36,024 nucleotides of DNA from Mediterraneibacter catenae (GTDB lineage Bacteria; Bacillota; Clostridia; Lachnospirales; Lachnospiraceae): the NCBI RefSeq assembly GCF_008691045.1, contig NZ_VMSO01000026.1:1-36024 (forward strand), in the 5' to 3' direction. This document shows, one piece after another, positions 1 through 9,400 of this stretch (position 1 is its first letter; each line of letters begins with the position of its first letter). The notes beneath the pieces are model-generated. The model saw only the letters and a program-made list of their open reading frames with translations. It did not search any database and was not told the DNA's origin. The translations under genes were made by a program, and so were the position numbers.

Positions 1-110
1 CTTCTGCGCTCTTATGTACCGTTACGCCGCGACCGAGTGAAAACGTGTGCGCTAACAATACATATCTCCCGGCGGACTCTTTCTCACTCCGATAAATCCG
101 GAATTTTCAC

Positions 111-1136
111 TTATTTTATAAACATCGCATCCCCAAAACTGAAGAACCGGTATCTCTCCCGCACTGCTTCCTCATAAGCTGTCAGCACGTGCTCTTTTCC
201 GGCCAGTGCGGACACAAGCATGATGAGTGTAGACTCCGGCAGATGGAAGTTGGTGATCAGGCAGTCCAGAGCCTTAAAGCGGTATCCCGGATAGATAAAT
301 ATCTCCGTCCATCCGCTGCATGCCTTCAGATGCCCGTTCTCATCTGCGGCAGATTCGATAGTCCGGCAGCTTGTCGTTCCCACGCAGATCACACGTCCGT
401 CCCCGTCTTTGGCTCGGTTGATCTTCTCCGCCGCCTCTTCGTTTATCATATAGAACTCGGAGTGCATGTGGTGATTCTCCACATCGTCCACTTTAACCGG
501 GCGGAATGTTCCCAGACCCACATGGAGTGTAACACGGGCGATATCAACGTCCTTCGCCTCGATTTCTTTGAGCAGCTCCGGTGTAAAATGGAGCCCGGCA
601 GTCGGTGCCGCGGCAGATCCGGAATGCTCCGCATAGACCGTATTATATCTGTCTTTATCTTTGAGCTGATGCGTGATATACGGAGGCAGAGGCATCTGTC
701 CCAGCTGGTCAAGTATCTCTTCAAAGATTCCTTCGTACTCAAAATGGATCAGACGGTTTCCTTCATCCACAATATCTACCACTTCGCCTACAAGGAGTCC
801 GTCGCCAAAGCTGATCCTTGTGCCCGGTTTTGCCTTGCGTCCCGGTTTTACAAGAGTCTCCCACACATCGTCCGCGCCCCTCTTTAAGAGCAGGACTTCA
901 ATCTTCGCCCCCGTCTCCTCCTTAGCTCCTATCAGCCTTGCCGGGATGACTTTTGTGTCATTGATGACCAGACAGTCTCCCGGATTCAAATAATCGATAA
1001 TATCACGGAACACGTGATGCTGTATCTCCCCGGTCTCCTTGTCCAGTACCATAAGTCTGGAAGCGGAACGGTCTTCCAGAGGATCCTGGGCGATCAGTTC
1101 CTGAGGCAGGTCATAATAAAAATCACTTGTTTTCAT
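111..1136 (-). CDS. queA: S-adenosylmethionine:tRNA ribosyltransferase-isomerase QueA
   Basis: A 341-residue protein, full length for QueA. It transfers the ribosyl part of S-adenosylmethionine to 7-aminomethyl-7-deazaguanine at the wobble position of tRNAs with GUN anticodons, giving epoxyqueuosine. The family is recognised from the N-terminal [19 protein letters not shown] block, the [13 protein letters not shown] motif in the middle and the [15 protein letters not shown] block near the end. It is cytoplasmic. It follows pheT on the same strand after 76 bp and might be read through from the phe T-box promoter, since no promoter of its own is evident. The start is the first ATG; the best ribosome site, AAGGGA, lies rather far upstream, so initiation may be weak. 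The other queuosine genes are not in the window. Confidence 0.97.
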   Translation of the reverse strand: MKTSDFYYDLPQELIAQDPLEDRSASRLMVLDKETGEIQHHVFRDIIDYLNPGDCLVINDTKVIPARLIGAKEETGAKIEVLLLKRGADDVWETLVKPGRKAKPGTRISFGDGLLVGEVVDIVDEGNRLIHFEYEGIFEEILDQLGQMPLPPYITHQLKDKDRYNTVYAEHSGSAAAPTAGLHFTPELLKEIEAKDVDIARVTLHVGLGTFRPVKVDDVENHHMHSEFYMINEEAAEKINRAKDGDGRVICVGTTSCRTIESAADENGHLKACSGWTEIFIYPGYRFKALDCLITNFHLPESTLIMLVSALAGKEHVLTAYEEAVRERYRFFSFGDAMFIK

Positions 1137-1165
1137 ACTGTAAACCTATTCCCTTCGACAAACGA

Positions 1166-1190
1166 GCCCTGTATGTATTCCACACAAGGC
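1166..1190 (-). other. Small hairpin between pheT and queA
   Basis: Ten-base arms (GCCTTGTGTG and CATACAGGGC with two G-U pairs) around a five-base loop lie in the 76-bp pheT-queA gap. On the minus strand the stem is followed by TCGTTTGTC, too poor in T for a strong terminator. It may be a leaky terminator or a processing stem that lowers queA expression relative to pheST. Confidence 0.3.
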
Positions 1191-1212
1191 CCGCCTGAAC
1201 TGTTACTTTGTT

Positions 1213-3657
1213 TTACTGTGTTCTGAGCTCTGCATTCATCTTTTTGCCAAGCTTTTTCATCACCTGATTTGCAGCATTTTCTATCTCCTGAGACGTCAGA
1301 GTCTTCTCATCCGATCCGATCGTCAGTCTGATAGTCACGGATTTCTTTCCGGATGGTATCTGTTTTCCTCTGTATTCATCCACAAAGGACGCATCCTTAA
1401 GAAGCGCGCTGGCCTTCTTCTTGCCCATGACTGCGTCATAGATATCATGCCATGACGCATCCGCGTCAAAGAGCATGGAGATGTCATAATCTGTCTCTGG
1501 GTACTCCGCCAGATGAGTAAATTTATTCGTTCTGGATTTCAGCGGCTTCAGCTTCGTTGCATCTAATTCAAACAGCATAACGGACACATTCTTGATGCCG
1601 CACTCCATAGAAACCTTCTTTGCCACCAGTCCCATATCTCCGATCTTCTCATCTCCAAGATAGATATTGAGCCAGACAACGTTGTCTGCCCACACCGGTT
1701 TCTCTTCTTTTCTGAACTCATACGCTTCCATATGCGTATAGCGCGGCATATACTCAAGAACACCTTTTGCCTCTCTGAAAAGCGAGTTGATATCTTTCAC
1801 GCTGCTCGCGAAAGCCGCCCCGATATGCCTGCGCTGCTCCGGAAGAGATTCTGTCTCGTCATATACAGATGTGTAATTTTTATCGAAAAATACCTGAGCC
1901 TCCTCAAAAATGGAGAAGTCATTGAAATAACGCTCATTTTTCGCAACCGCTTCGCACAGGTTCGGGAGCAGTGAAGAACGGATATATCCCAGTTCCGGTG
2001 CCGGCGGAGTGGAAAGCCTCAGTATTCCGTCCGTGTTCTGAAGGACTGCGTTTACAAATACATCGTTCATCCACGGATAGGTGTACACTTCCTGCATGCC
2101 GCAGCGGATTGCGAGATACTCCTTGATATTTCTGACAAGGCTCTTATCCTTCTGGTTGATCGCTCCGGTAAAGGAAGTCGTGAACGCTGTGGCATCGAAG
2201 TTGTCATACCCGTACATTCTGGCAACTTCCTCCATCACATCATCCTTGATGGAGATATCGCCTGTAGAACGCCATGTAGGCGCGGTCACATGCATGTTGT
2301 CGCCGTCAATCTGAACCTCAAACCCGAGTTTCTCAAGTTTGCCCCGAATTTCATTGTCTGTCAGATGTTTTCCGAGTCTCTTCTCAAGCCATGTCAGACT
2401 TACGTCGATCTGCGCTCTCTCCAGTTTCTTCACATAGTTGTCGCAGAATCCGGTCACCTTCAGTTCCGGATAAAGTTCGCTGAAATAGTACATGGAAAGG
2501 GCAAGGGCCTGATCACATCTCTCCGGATCAATAGCTTTCTCATATCTGGAGGACGCCTCTGTACGTGTATCATAGCGCAATGCCGTGCGCCGGATTCCGG
2601 CAGCCTCGAAGTTGGCAACCTCCAGGATCACCCTCTCTGTCTTGGGAAGGATAGAATCCTTCGCTCCGCCCATGACTCCTGCAAGTGCAACCGGTCCCTC
2701 GGAGTCCGTGATCACAAGGTCGTCATCGCAGAGTGTGAGTTCGTTATCGTTTAAGAGAAGCAGCTTCTCTCCTTCGGACGCATGTCTTACCACGATGTGG
2801 TCTGTAATGTTGTCCGCATCAAATGCATGCGTCGGATTTCCGACTGCAAGCATAACATAGTTCGTGATATCCACAAGCGCGTTAATAGGACGCATTCCCG
2901 CTTTCCAGATCCGGTTCTGCATTTTGTACGGTGACGGCTTCACGCTCACGCCGGACATCTCAACGCCGATGTATCTTGTACATCTGTCCGGCGCTTCGAT
3001 TTCAACCCGGAAATCGGACTGAACGTCTGTCTCAAAAGGTTTGATCTCTTTGAGAGGCAGGTCATAGAGTGCTGCGATCTCACGCGCGATCCCGTAATGT
3101 CCCCAGAGATCCGGTCTGTTCGTCATTGATTTGTTGTCAATCTCGAGGAGGATATCATTCATATCCAGCGCATCGGCAAGAGAAGTACCTGCCGGTACGT
3201 CAAAAGCAGACAAATCCAGAATCTCTGCCTCCTGCTCTGCCGGGAACAACTCTCCCAGCCCTATCTCATCGGAAGCGCAGATCATACCGTATGACTCGAC
3301 TCCGCGAAGTTTGGAATTTTTGATCACTACCGGCTCGCCTTCCCCGTGCCAGCGGACAACCGCGCCCGGGCAGGATACGGCGACACGCATCCCCTCTTTC
3401 AGGTTGATGCCGCCGCAGACGATATCCTTGATCTCTCCGCCGCCGATATCTACCTTGCACACTCTTAATTTGTCCGCATTGGGATGGGGTTCGATCTTTT
3501 CGATGACTCCCACCAGCATATTGTCAAAACGGCGTGCGAGATCTTCCACGTCCTCCACTTCCACTGTGGACATGGTCAGGTCGTACGCCAGTTTTTTCAG
3601 ATCCGCATCCTCCGGAATATTTACATAATCCTTGATCCATGATAATGATAACTTCAT
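1213..3657 (-). CDS. pheT: Phenylalanyl-tRNA synthetase beta subunit
   Basis: An 814-residue protein, normal length for bacterial PheT, which pairs with PheS as an alpha2-beta2 enzyme charging tRNA-Phe. Order of parts: N-terminal helix region; EMAP/OB-fold tRNA-binding domain from about residue 45 (HPNADKLRVCKVD); B3/B4 editing domain in the middle; catalytic-like domain; and a C-terminal FDX-ACB anticodon-binding domain in about the last 95 residues. The start is supported by an AAGGAGAGGG site. It lies 11 bp after pheS, so the two are co-transcribed from the T-box promoter. Several normally conserved blocks differ from the Escherichia/Bacillus pattern, for example MTNRPDLWGHYGIAREI where a TPNRADCLS-like stretch is usual, matching the unusual PheS next door. 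Confidence 0.97.
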   Translation of the reverse strand: MKLSLSWIKDYVNIPEDADLKKLAYDLTMSTVEVEDVEDLARRFDNMLVGVIEKIEPHPNADKLRVCKVDIGGGEIKDIVCGGINLKEGMRVAVSCPGAVVRWHGEGEPVVIKNSKLRGVESYGMICASDEIGLGELFPAEQEAEILDLSAFDVPAGTSLADALDMNDILLEIDNKSMTNRPDLWGHYGIAREIAALYDLPLKEIKPFETDVQSDFRVEIEAPDRCTRYIGVEMSGVSVKPSPYKMQNRIWKAGMRPINALVDITNYVMLAVGNPTHAFDADNITDHIVVRHASEGEKLLLLNDNELTLCDDDLVITDSEGPVALAGVMGGAKDSILPKTERVILEVANFEAAGIRRTALRYDTRTEASSRYEKAIDPERCDQALALSMYYFSELYPELKVTGFCDNYVKKLERAQIDVSLTWLEKRLGKHLTDNEIRGKLEKLGFEVQIDGDNMHVTAPTWRSTGDISIKDDVMEEVARMYGYDNFDATAFTTSFTGAINQKDKSLVRNIKEYLAIRCGMQEVYTYPWMNDVFVNAVLQNTDGILRLSTPPAPELGYIRSSLLPNLCEAVAKNERYFNDFSIFEEAQVFFDKNYTSVYDETESLPEQRRHIGAAFASSVKDINSLFREAKGVLEYMPRYTHMEAYEFRKEEKPVWADNVVWLNIYLGDEKIGDMGLVAKKVSMECGIKNVSVMLFELDATKLKPLKSRTNKFTHLAEYPETDYDISMLFDADASWHDIYDAVMGKKKASALLKDASFVDEYRGKQIPSGKKSVTIRLTIGSDEKTLTSQEIENAANQVMKKLGKKMNAELRTQ

Positions 3658-3668
3658 TTTCCCTCTCC

Positions 3669-4706
3669 TTATCTAAACTGTTTCAGGAATCTTAAATCAG
3701 CACTGTGGAACAGTCTCACATCGTCCACACCGTAACGCATCATAACAAGTCTGTCCAGACCGATATTTACATAGAATCCTGTGTACTCGTCCGGATCCAG
3801 TCCTGCTGCTCTGAGCACGTTCGGATGCGGAGACCCTCCCGGCATTACCTCGATCCATCCCACATGCTTGCATACACTGCAGCCTTTTCCGCCGCATACC
3901 TGACACTCCATGTCGATCTCAAATCCCGGCTCCACAAAGGGGAAGAACCCGGAGCGCATTCTTACCGGCACATCTCTTCCGAACACTTTGCTCAGGATGC
4001 TCTGGATCATTACCTTTCCCGATGTAAATGTAATATCTTTGTCCACGATAAGAGCTTCATACTGGAAAAATGCCCTCTCATGGTGTGAATCTGTAGTTTC
4101 ATTCCTGTACACACGTCCCGGATATACGAAACGATACGGAGGTTTGTGTGTCTGCATATAGCGGACGCTTCCTCCTGTCAGATGCGGACGCAGACAGAGT
4201 TTTTCGTTCGTGCTTCCGCTGTCGTGTCCCTCCAGCCAGTAAGTGTCCATGCTCTCGCGGGCAGGATGGTTCGGCGGGAAGTTCAGTTTATCAAAAGCGT
4301 ACATCTCGCTTGTGATCTCATCTTCCTCGAAAATCTCAAATCCCATGGAGCGGAATGCATCGTTCAGGTCATAGCACATCTGTGTGATGGGATGAAGTCC
4401 ACCCGCGGACGGCATGATTCCCGGGACAGAGCAGTCAAAATCAGGGGATACTTCCGAAGCCTTCAGCTTCAGTTCCATCCTCTTTTCATCGATCAGTTCC
4501 TTGACCTCATTTTTTGCCTGATTCAGAAGTTTTCCCATCTCAGGGCGAAGAGACACATCCAGCGTCGGGATCTCTTTCATCAGAAGGCTCAGGGAGCCCT
4601 GCTTTCCGATATACGCGCTCTTCACATTCTGTAATTCGCCTTCACTCGCCGATTCAGAAATCTTGTTTCTTGCTTCTGATAAAATGCCGTTGATTTTATC
4701 TTTCAT
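3669..4706 (-). CDS. pheS: Phenylalanyl-tRNA synthetase alpha subunit (divergent form)
   Basis: A 345-residue class II synthetase catalytic subunit. N-terminal coiled coil to about residue 85; motif 2 around GRVYRNETTDSHHERAFFQ (residues 197-215); FFPFVEP substrate-pocket block (254-260); four cysteines at 268, 271, 276 and 279 (CxxCxxxxCxxC); motif 3 with GLDRLVMMRYG (316-326) and the usual LRFLKQF end. It differs from the classical type: LRPHLTGGSVRYM where LRTHTSPxQVRxM is usual, and GFYVNIGLDRL where GFAFGMGLERL is usual, placing Tyr312 at the position of the E. coli Ala294 specificity residue. The ribosome site is AAAGGAG. It is the first gene after the phe T-box, which confirms the amino-acid assignment. 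Confidence 0.95.
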   Translation of the reverse strand: MKDKINGILSEARNKISESASEGELQNVKSAYIGKQGSLSLLMKEIPTLDVSLRPEMGKLLNQAKNEVKELIDEKRMELKLKASEVSPDFDCSVPGIMPSAGGLHPITQMCYDLNDAFRSMGFEIFEEDEITSEMYAFDKLNFPPNHPARESMDTYWLEGHDSGSTNEKLCLRPHLTGGSVRYMQTHKPPYRFVYPGRVYRNETTDSHHERAFFQYEALIVDKDITFTSGKVMIQSILSKVFGRDVPVRMRSGFFPFVEPGFEIDMECQVCGGKGCSVCKHVGWIEVMPGGSPHPNVLRAAGLDPDEYTGFYVNIGLDRLVMMRYGVDDVRLFHSADLRFLKQFR

Positions 4707-4766
4707 TACACTTCTCCTTTCCTATTTGAGGCAGCCGCCCGCCGAAGCAGATAATTTTCCATAAAA

Positions 4767-4803
4767 TAAAAAATCGTCTCCTGTCATTCTGACAAGGGAC
4801 GAT
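4767..4803 (-). terminator. Intrinsic terminator of the pheST T-box
   Basis: On the minus strand a 14-base stem (ATCGTCCCTTGTCA with TGACAGGAGACGAT) and a short loop are followed by TTTTTTATTTTAT. It lies directly after the T-box sequence, whose 3' part competes with its 5' arm. Confidence 0.92.
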
Positions 4804-5048
4804 GTTGTTCGCGGTACCACCCTGTTTCCCGCACATCATATGCGGACACTCAAGTCTGTGTAACGTACAGTCTACGGTACTTCCTACTTATTTCAGAAAT
4901 ACAGCTCCCGTGGGAAATTCGATCCCCATCTGAACTAAAGAAAACTTTCAGCCGGTGATTTTCTCTCTCTGATAGAAAATGGTTCTCTACTTTACACGAT
5001 CATAGCTTTTATTCTTTGTTATATTGCAGCTGTCTGGCAGCCGAATCA
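4767..5048 (-). promoter_or_regulatory. T-box leader, tRNA-Phe responsive, upstream of pheST
   Basis: The conserved T-box sequence GGGTGGTACCGCG lies at 4810-4822 (minus strand) and is followed by a terminator at 4767-4803. Upstream is a stem I region with AGAGAG and GGCTGAAAG elements. A UUC triplet at 4914-4916 lies 5 bases before GGAG, the same spacing seen for UGG in the trp T-box of this window, so UUC is the likely phenylalanine specifier codon. By established T-box mechanism, uncharged tRNA-Phe stabilises the antiterminator and lets pheS-pheT be made. The end at 5048 is the predicted transcription start from the promoter just upstream. Confidence 0.93.
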
Positions 5049-5054
5049 TTATTC

Positions 5055-5082
5055 ATTTTATCACAGGTTTTCCGTTTGTCAA
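5055..5082 (-). promoter_or_regulatory. Promoter of the pheST T-box transcript
   Basis: The minus strand reads TTGACA (5082-5077), a 16-base spacer and TAAAAT (5060-5055). A start near 5048 leaves room for a complete T-box leader. Confidence 0.8.
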
Positions 5083-5220
5083 CCCCGCAGCCTGTATCCA
5101 CGCAGATATGTGGTAACATTTCATGAGCAAGGCCGCAGCGGGCATATTAGTGCGGCGCTGCTTATGGCGCGGACTGAACTGTTACGATATGTGCTGCATA
5201 CCGGCTTTTCCCGGTATCTG

Positions 5221-6090
5221 TTAACTGTTTTCTTCCATTCTTTGCTTATACAAAGTTCTCTCCAGCAGTGCGTTCAACTCTCCGCCAAGCAAAATGATAT
5301 ACATACATCCGTAAAGCCACAGCATAATCAGTATAATTGTTGTCATGCTGCCGTACATACTTGAAAATCCCGTAAAAATATCCAGGTAAACAGAAAATAC
5401 AAAAGAAAGGATCTGCCATCCGAAAGCGGTAAATACTGCGCCCGGAAGTTGTTTTCTCAGTGTCGTTTTCTTCATATGCGCTCTGTTTGGAAGAAATTTA
5501 TACACCAGATCCCAAAATACCGTCAGTATCACAAGCGCCACAAGTGTCCTGATCCGCATTACAAAATCAACAATCTTAATTAAAAACGGCACATACTCAT
5601 AAACCATCGCACTGATGCTGTTTCCAAATACGGAGATCACAAGTGAAAATACAATCGCTACGATAAAAAGGATAGTATATACCGACGCTCTAATCCTCAG
5701 GTAAAAGTAATTTCTCGTCTCAATATGGGCATAAATGCAGTTCAGCCCTGATGTAAGAGACAAAACTCCCTTCCCTGCCGACCACAGAGCTACGATCACC
5801 GTAACAGGAAGCAGCCTTCCTGAGCTAATGGAAACGCTGATAATAATAGACTGTATCGTTGAGACGACCGAATCCGGGAACACCGGAAGAATAGTGTTTA
5901 ACACGTCATTCAGAGTAACTTCCGTGAAACGGTCCAGATACTGTACCATTGCAAGGAGCAAAAGAATAATAGGGATCAGAGAAAGCACAAAAAAATAAGC
6001 CGCCTGTGCCGCATAGGCGCCGGTATGATGGGAATTCACAGTCTTTATGAACTTGATAATCTGGTTCTTTAACTTCTTTCTCTTTTCCAT
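5221..6090 (-). CDS. YihY/BrkB family inner-membrane protein
   Basis: A 289-residue membrane protein starting MEKRKKLKNQ. About six hydrophobic segments, the YAAQAAYFFVLSLIPIILLL block after the N-terminal amphipathic stretch, and the C-terminal LIMLWLYGCMYIILLGGELNA block are typical of the YihY/BrkB (UPF0761) family. Members were once called ribonuclease BN but are integral membrane proteins of unsettled function, so no activity is assigned. The open frame extends upstream to an ATG at 6198, but that start is rejected: the added 36 residues would run through the 6S RNA terminator and into its 3' end. The chosen ATG at 6090 has an AAGAG element upstream and gives the usual family length. It stands alone between the phe T-box and the 6S RNA gene. 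Confidence 0.9.
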   Translation of the reverse strand: MEKRKKLKNQIIKFIKTVNSHHTGAYAAQAAYFFVLSLIPIILLLLAMVQYLDRFTEVTLNDVLNTILPVFPDSVVSTIQSIIISVSISSGRLLPVTVIVALWSAGKGVLSLTSGLNCIYAHIETRNYFYLRIRASVYTILFIVAIVFSLVISVFGNSISAMVYEYVPFLIKIVDFVMRIRTLVALVILTVFWDLVYKFLPNRAHMKKTTLRKQLPGAVFTAFGWQILSFVFSVYLDIFTGFSSMYGSMTTIILIMLWLYGCMYIILLGGELNALLERTLYKQRMEENS

Positions 6091-6148
6091 AATACAGCTC
6101 TTCAAGATTCTTTTATTCCGGCAGAATCTGCTCTGCTTTCCTAAGAGG

Positions 6149-6177
6149 AAAAAGCGGCCGTACAAGACGACCGCCTT
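6149..6177 (-). terminator. Terminator of the 6S RNA gene
   Basis: On the minus strand GCGGTCGT, a five-base loop and ACGGCCGC form an 8-bp stem with one G-U pair, preceded by AAAG and followed by TTTTT. It lies directly after the 6S RNA fold and before the yihY start. Confidence 0.88.
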
Positions 6178-6185
6178 TATCTTTA

Positions 6186-6381
6186 GTAGTTCACCCAAAA
6201 TGCCGGTCCTGTATTTTGAGTCCTAGCCGCAGCCAGGTGGGCAACCGCATCTGCTTTTCTGTCGTCCACTGCATATCGGAGGCCTGACATATTACAGAAA
6301 TATAGGAATCCCGTTTAAACAAATGTAGGTTCAAAATTACAGGGTTGTCGCACATCCCAGGTTAACTTCTCTGTTAACTCT
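6186..6381 (-). ncRNA. ssrS: 6S RNA (SsrS), regulator of RNA polymerase
   Basis: The gap upstream of yihY folds as a long rod with a central bubble, the shape of 6S RNA. The 5' part AGTTAACCTGGGATGTGC (from 6367) pairs with GGCATTTTGGGTGAACT (to 6188). The next block CCTGTAATTTTGA pairs with TCAAAATACAGG, with one bulged base. An inner stem TTTCTGT/ACAGAAA closes the apical part. The predicted length of about 195 bases fits. A consensus promoter lies just upstream and an intrinsic terminator just downstream. By known function, 6S RNA mimics an open promoter and binds housekeeping sigma-RNA polymerase, dampening transcription in stationary phase. The identification rests on fold, size and flanking signals; no covariance-model search was run. 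Confidence 0.85.
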
Positions 6382-6387
6382 ACAAGT

Positions 6388-6416
6388 ATTATACTCCAGA
6401 TATATGGTTTTTACAA
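6388..6416 (-). promoter_or_regulatory. Promoter of 6S RNA
   Basis: The minus strand reads TTGTAA (6416-6411), exactly 17 bases, then a perfect TATAAT (6393-6388). The predicted start is A at 6381. Confidence 0.85.
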
Positions 6417-6464
6417 CTGAATATTTTTCCAGTACAATAGAGCGGCTCCCTCACGGCGGGAATT

Positions 6465-9400
6465 CTATTCCATCCTGATCAGAGAAAACTCTGACAGTTC
6501 GATTGTTGATGTGGAAGTCTCTGTTCCGGCAATCGCTCCCATTGATATAACCAGGGCAGCATTCATATCTGTTGTCTCATTCATTGTAAAATCTACTGTA
6601 ACCTCTTTTTCCTGGTCTTTTTCCAGCGCTATGTCCGCTCCGCCGTACCATGTATAGCTGGGGCTGAGCATGGCAACTTTGATCGTCCTCGCCTCTGAAG
6701 ATTTTGCCTTGAACGTAACTTTATAGTGAGCGCCCTGTTCCAGAACGATTCCGTTCTGTTTGAGCTGTACATTCCAGTCCTCGGTTCCCACATCAGTAAT
6801 ATTGTATACTGCACGGCCGTTCTCAAAAGAAACCTCCGCCGCTCCCGGAGCGGTAACCGCATTTTCCCATCCTTCATTTCCAGAAGCAAAATCACTATTT
6901 ACCAGAAGATTTTCTCCTGCCGGCTGTTCACCGATATCCGGTGCATCAATCTTTTCAAGATTGATATTGTCAATACAGACACGGTGTTTTTCTGTTATCT
7001 GAATTCCATCAACAGCTCCCATGGAAATACTCAGCACTGCTTTCGGATCTGTCTCGCCTGTCATCTGGAAAACAATCTCATATTTATTATAGTCGTTTTC
7101 CAGATCTACAATTTTTTCTCCTGAATATGGTGTCCAGTCGTCATCACCGGAGCCGTCTCTCTGAATCGCAAACATCAATTTTCTCGGTATGCTTGCCTTG
7201 GCATCAAGAGAAAGTCTGTACCACTGTCCCTTTTCAAGCTCCACATTGTTCTGTTTCAGCTGGATCTTCCATGCAGCGTCTCCCGTATTGTTGATCGAAA
7301 AGTCAGCCGCGTTGTCTTCATTCAGGCTGTCTACCACATAAGTAACATCCGATGAGATACTGCTGTCAACATAAGGTTCGTATCCGGAGAATCCGGCATT
7401 AAAACTTCCGTTTTTAATCAGGCTGTCCTCTTCGATACGCACATTGTCAACATAATATATTCCGGGTTCTTCAAAACAGAATGCAAGATTCGTATCTGCG
7501 GGTTCTGTATCCAGCGTCAGTTTATAATCATATGCACTCTCTGCGCCGGTCAGCTCAGCCGTGTATTCCTGACCGGCAGCTTTTACCATGATATTCTTTC
7601 CTGCTTCTCCCTCTGCCGTAAAACTCATTGCATATGTGTTGCCTGCGGACAGTGCCAGGTCACTCTGTGATACAATGACCGGATTATCCGCCGATGTTCC
7701 CTCCGGAGCATTTACCATCAGTCTCCGGATATTATTCTCATTAGTGACACTCACTTCCGCTCCGTCATTTTTTAACACATCCCAGTATCCGAGACGCCCT
7801 TCTCCTTCCTGGAAACTGCCGTTGTACACATAGTTTCCGTCGGCAAGGATACCCTTGTCCCCTTCAGTAATTTCTATCTCATCGATTTTCTTCAATGACA
7901 CGTTGCTGATCTGGATTCCTGCAGTTGACCCTGCCGCACCCATATTGAATTCCAGACGTCCGTTCGCATCATCGCTGTCCGTCATTGTAAAATCAAGAGT
8001 ATACGTCTGCTTCTCCTCGGTAAGGCTGATCGTTGTATCTTCAAGATAACGCCGGAAAGATCTGTCAGGCGCAGATACGCCTACTTTCATTGTTCTGTCC
8101 GCATCTGCATATGCATCAAAGCAAAGCTGGTATACACCGCCCTGTTTCATGGGGAGATCCGGCTGCACAAGCTGGACACTGTAGTCCACTGTACCCTCAT
8201 TTGCAGTATTTACTGCAATTTCATTGTCACCAATCTCAGCTCCGGCTTCGCCGCCCAGTGTTGTAAGGAATATCCAGTCTTTATCATCTGTCAGGTCTTC
8301 TTTTTCGGAGAAATCTCCATTGACAACATAGTTGCCATTTTCATCAGGATCTCTTAAAATGACTTCTTCAACTGGTTTTGTAACATTTTCGTCATAACTG
8401 TCTTTCTGATATACTTTCACATAGTCAATATAATATGCCGAATTTGCAATATCTGTCGTCTCGTCCGGATTGCCGGGCCAGTTTCCGCCGACTGCAAGAT
8501 TCAGGATAATATAAAATGGCTGATCAAACGGAGCGGGATATGTAATTTCTCCCTGTCCTTCTGTTGCAGAATACCAGTTATCCTCTGTGTGAATCAGTTT
8601 TCCATCAACGTACCAGCTGATTTTCCCCGGTTCCCATTCCACGTCGAACACATGATATTCGTCTGAGAATGTTCCTTCCTCTAAAGTATAACTTCCCTGA
8701 CTCTCGCTGTGAGGATTTCCATAATGTATAGTTCCATATGAAGTATCCGTATCATTTCCGAGCACTTCCATAATATCAATCTCACCGCACCGCGGCCACT
8801 GTCCGTACAGATTTTCATTTGTCGGCATCATCCAGAATGCAGGAAGGAATCCCTGACCTTCGGGTACCTTAACTCTCGCTTCAAACAGTCCGTATTTGAA
8901 GTCATGTTTATTCTGTGTATTTACACGCCCGGAAGTATAAGACACACTTCCGTCTTCATTCACCGTCTCTACAGGTTTCAGCACAAGGCTTCCGTCCTCA
9001 ATATAAATATTTTCCGGTGAATCCACATAGGACTGGAGCTCATTATTCACCCATCCCGGATCATGGAGTTCCACATTCCAGTCGTCTCGGTTGAGAGAAT
9101 CCCCTTCAAACTGGTCTTCCCATTTCAGATTATATCCTTCATAGGACAGATCTGTATCCTGTTCCTGATCTTTAGTTTCCGTCTGGTATGTAATCACTGC
9201 TTTCAATGTAACTTCCTCACCGTCTATCGTAATCGTCTTTTCAATCTCTTCCGTTTTCTCTTCTGCGGTCTTTTCTCCGGGTTCTGCTGCTTTCGCAGTC
9301 ATAGATGTCGGAAGAAGTGTTCCTGCCATTGCCAGCACAAGCAACAAAGAAAGTAAATTCCTGCCTTTCCGCTTTCTTACCACAGCAACAACACCAATGA

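Noticed and set aside
1..110. Search for a gene or RNA at the left edge
   Set aside because: No open frame with a ribosome site and no convincing fold; left as unassigned intergenic DNA downstream of queA.
189..887. 232-codon plus-strand frame opposite queA
   Set aside because: queA motifs are complete on the minus strand; the plus frame has no ribosome site or known domain.
5198..5217. ATACCGG/CCGGTAT hairpin after yihY as a terminator
   Set aside because: A 7-bp stem without a T-run on either strand; too weak to call.
6091..6198. Upstream extension of the YihY gene to an ATG at 6198
   Set aside because: It would include the 6S RNA terminator and the 3' end of the 6S RNA; the first 36 residues are not family-like.
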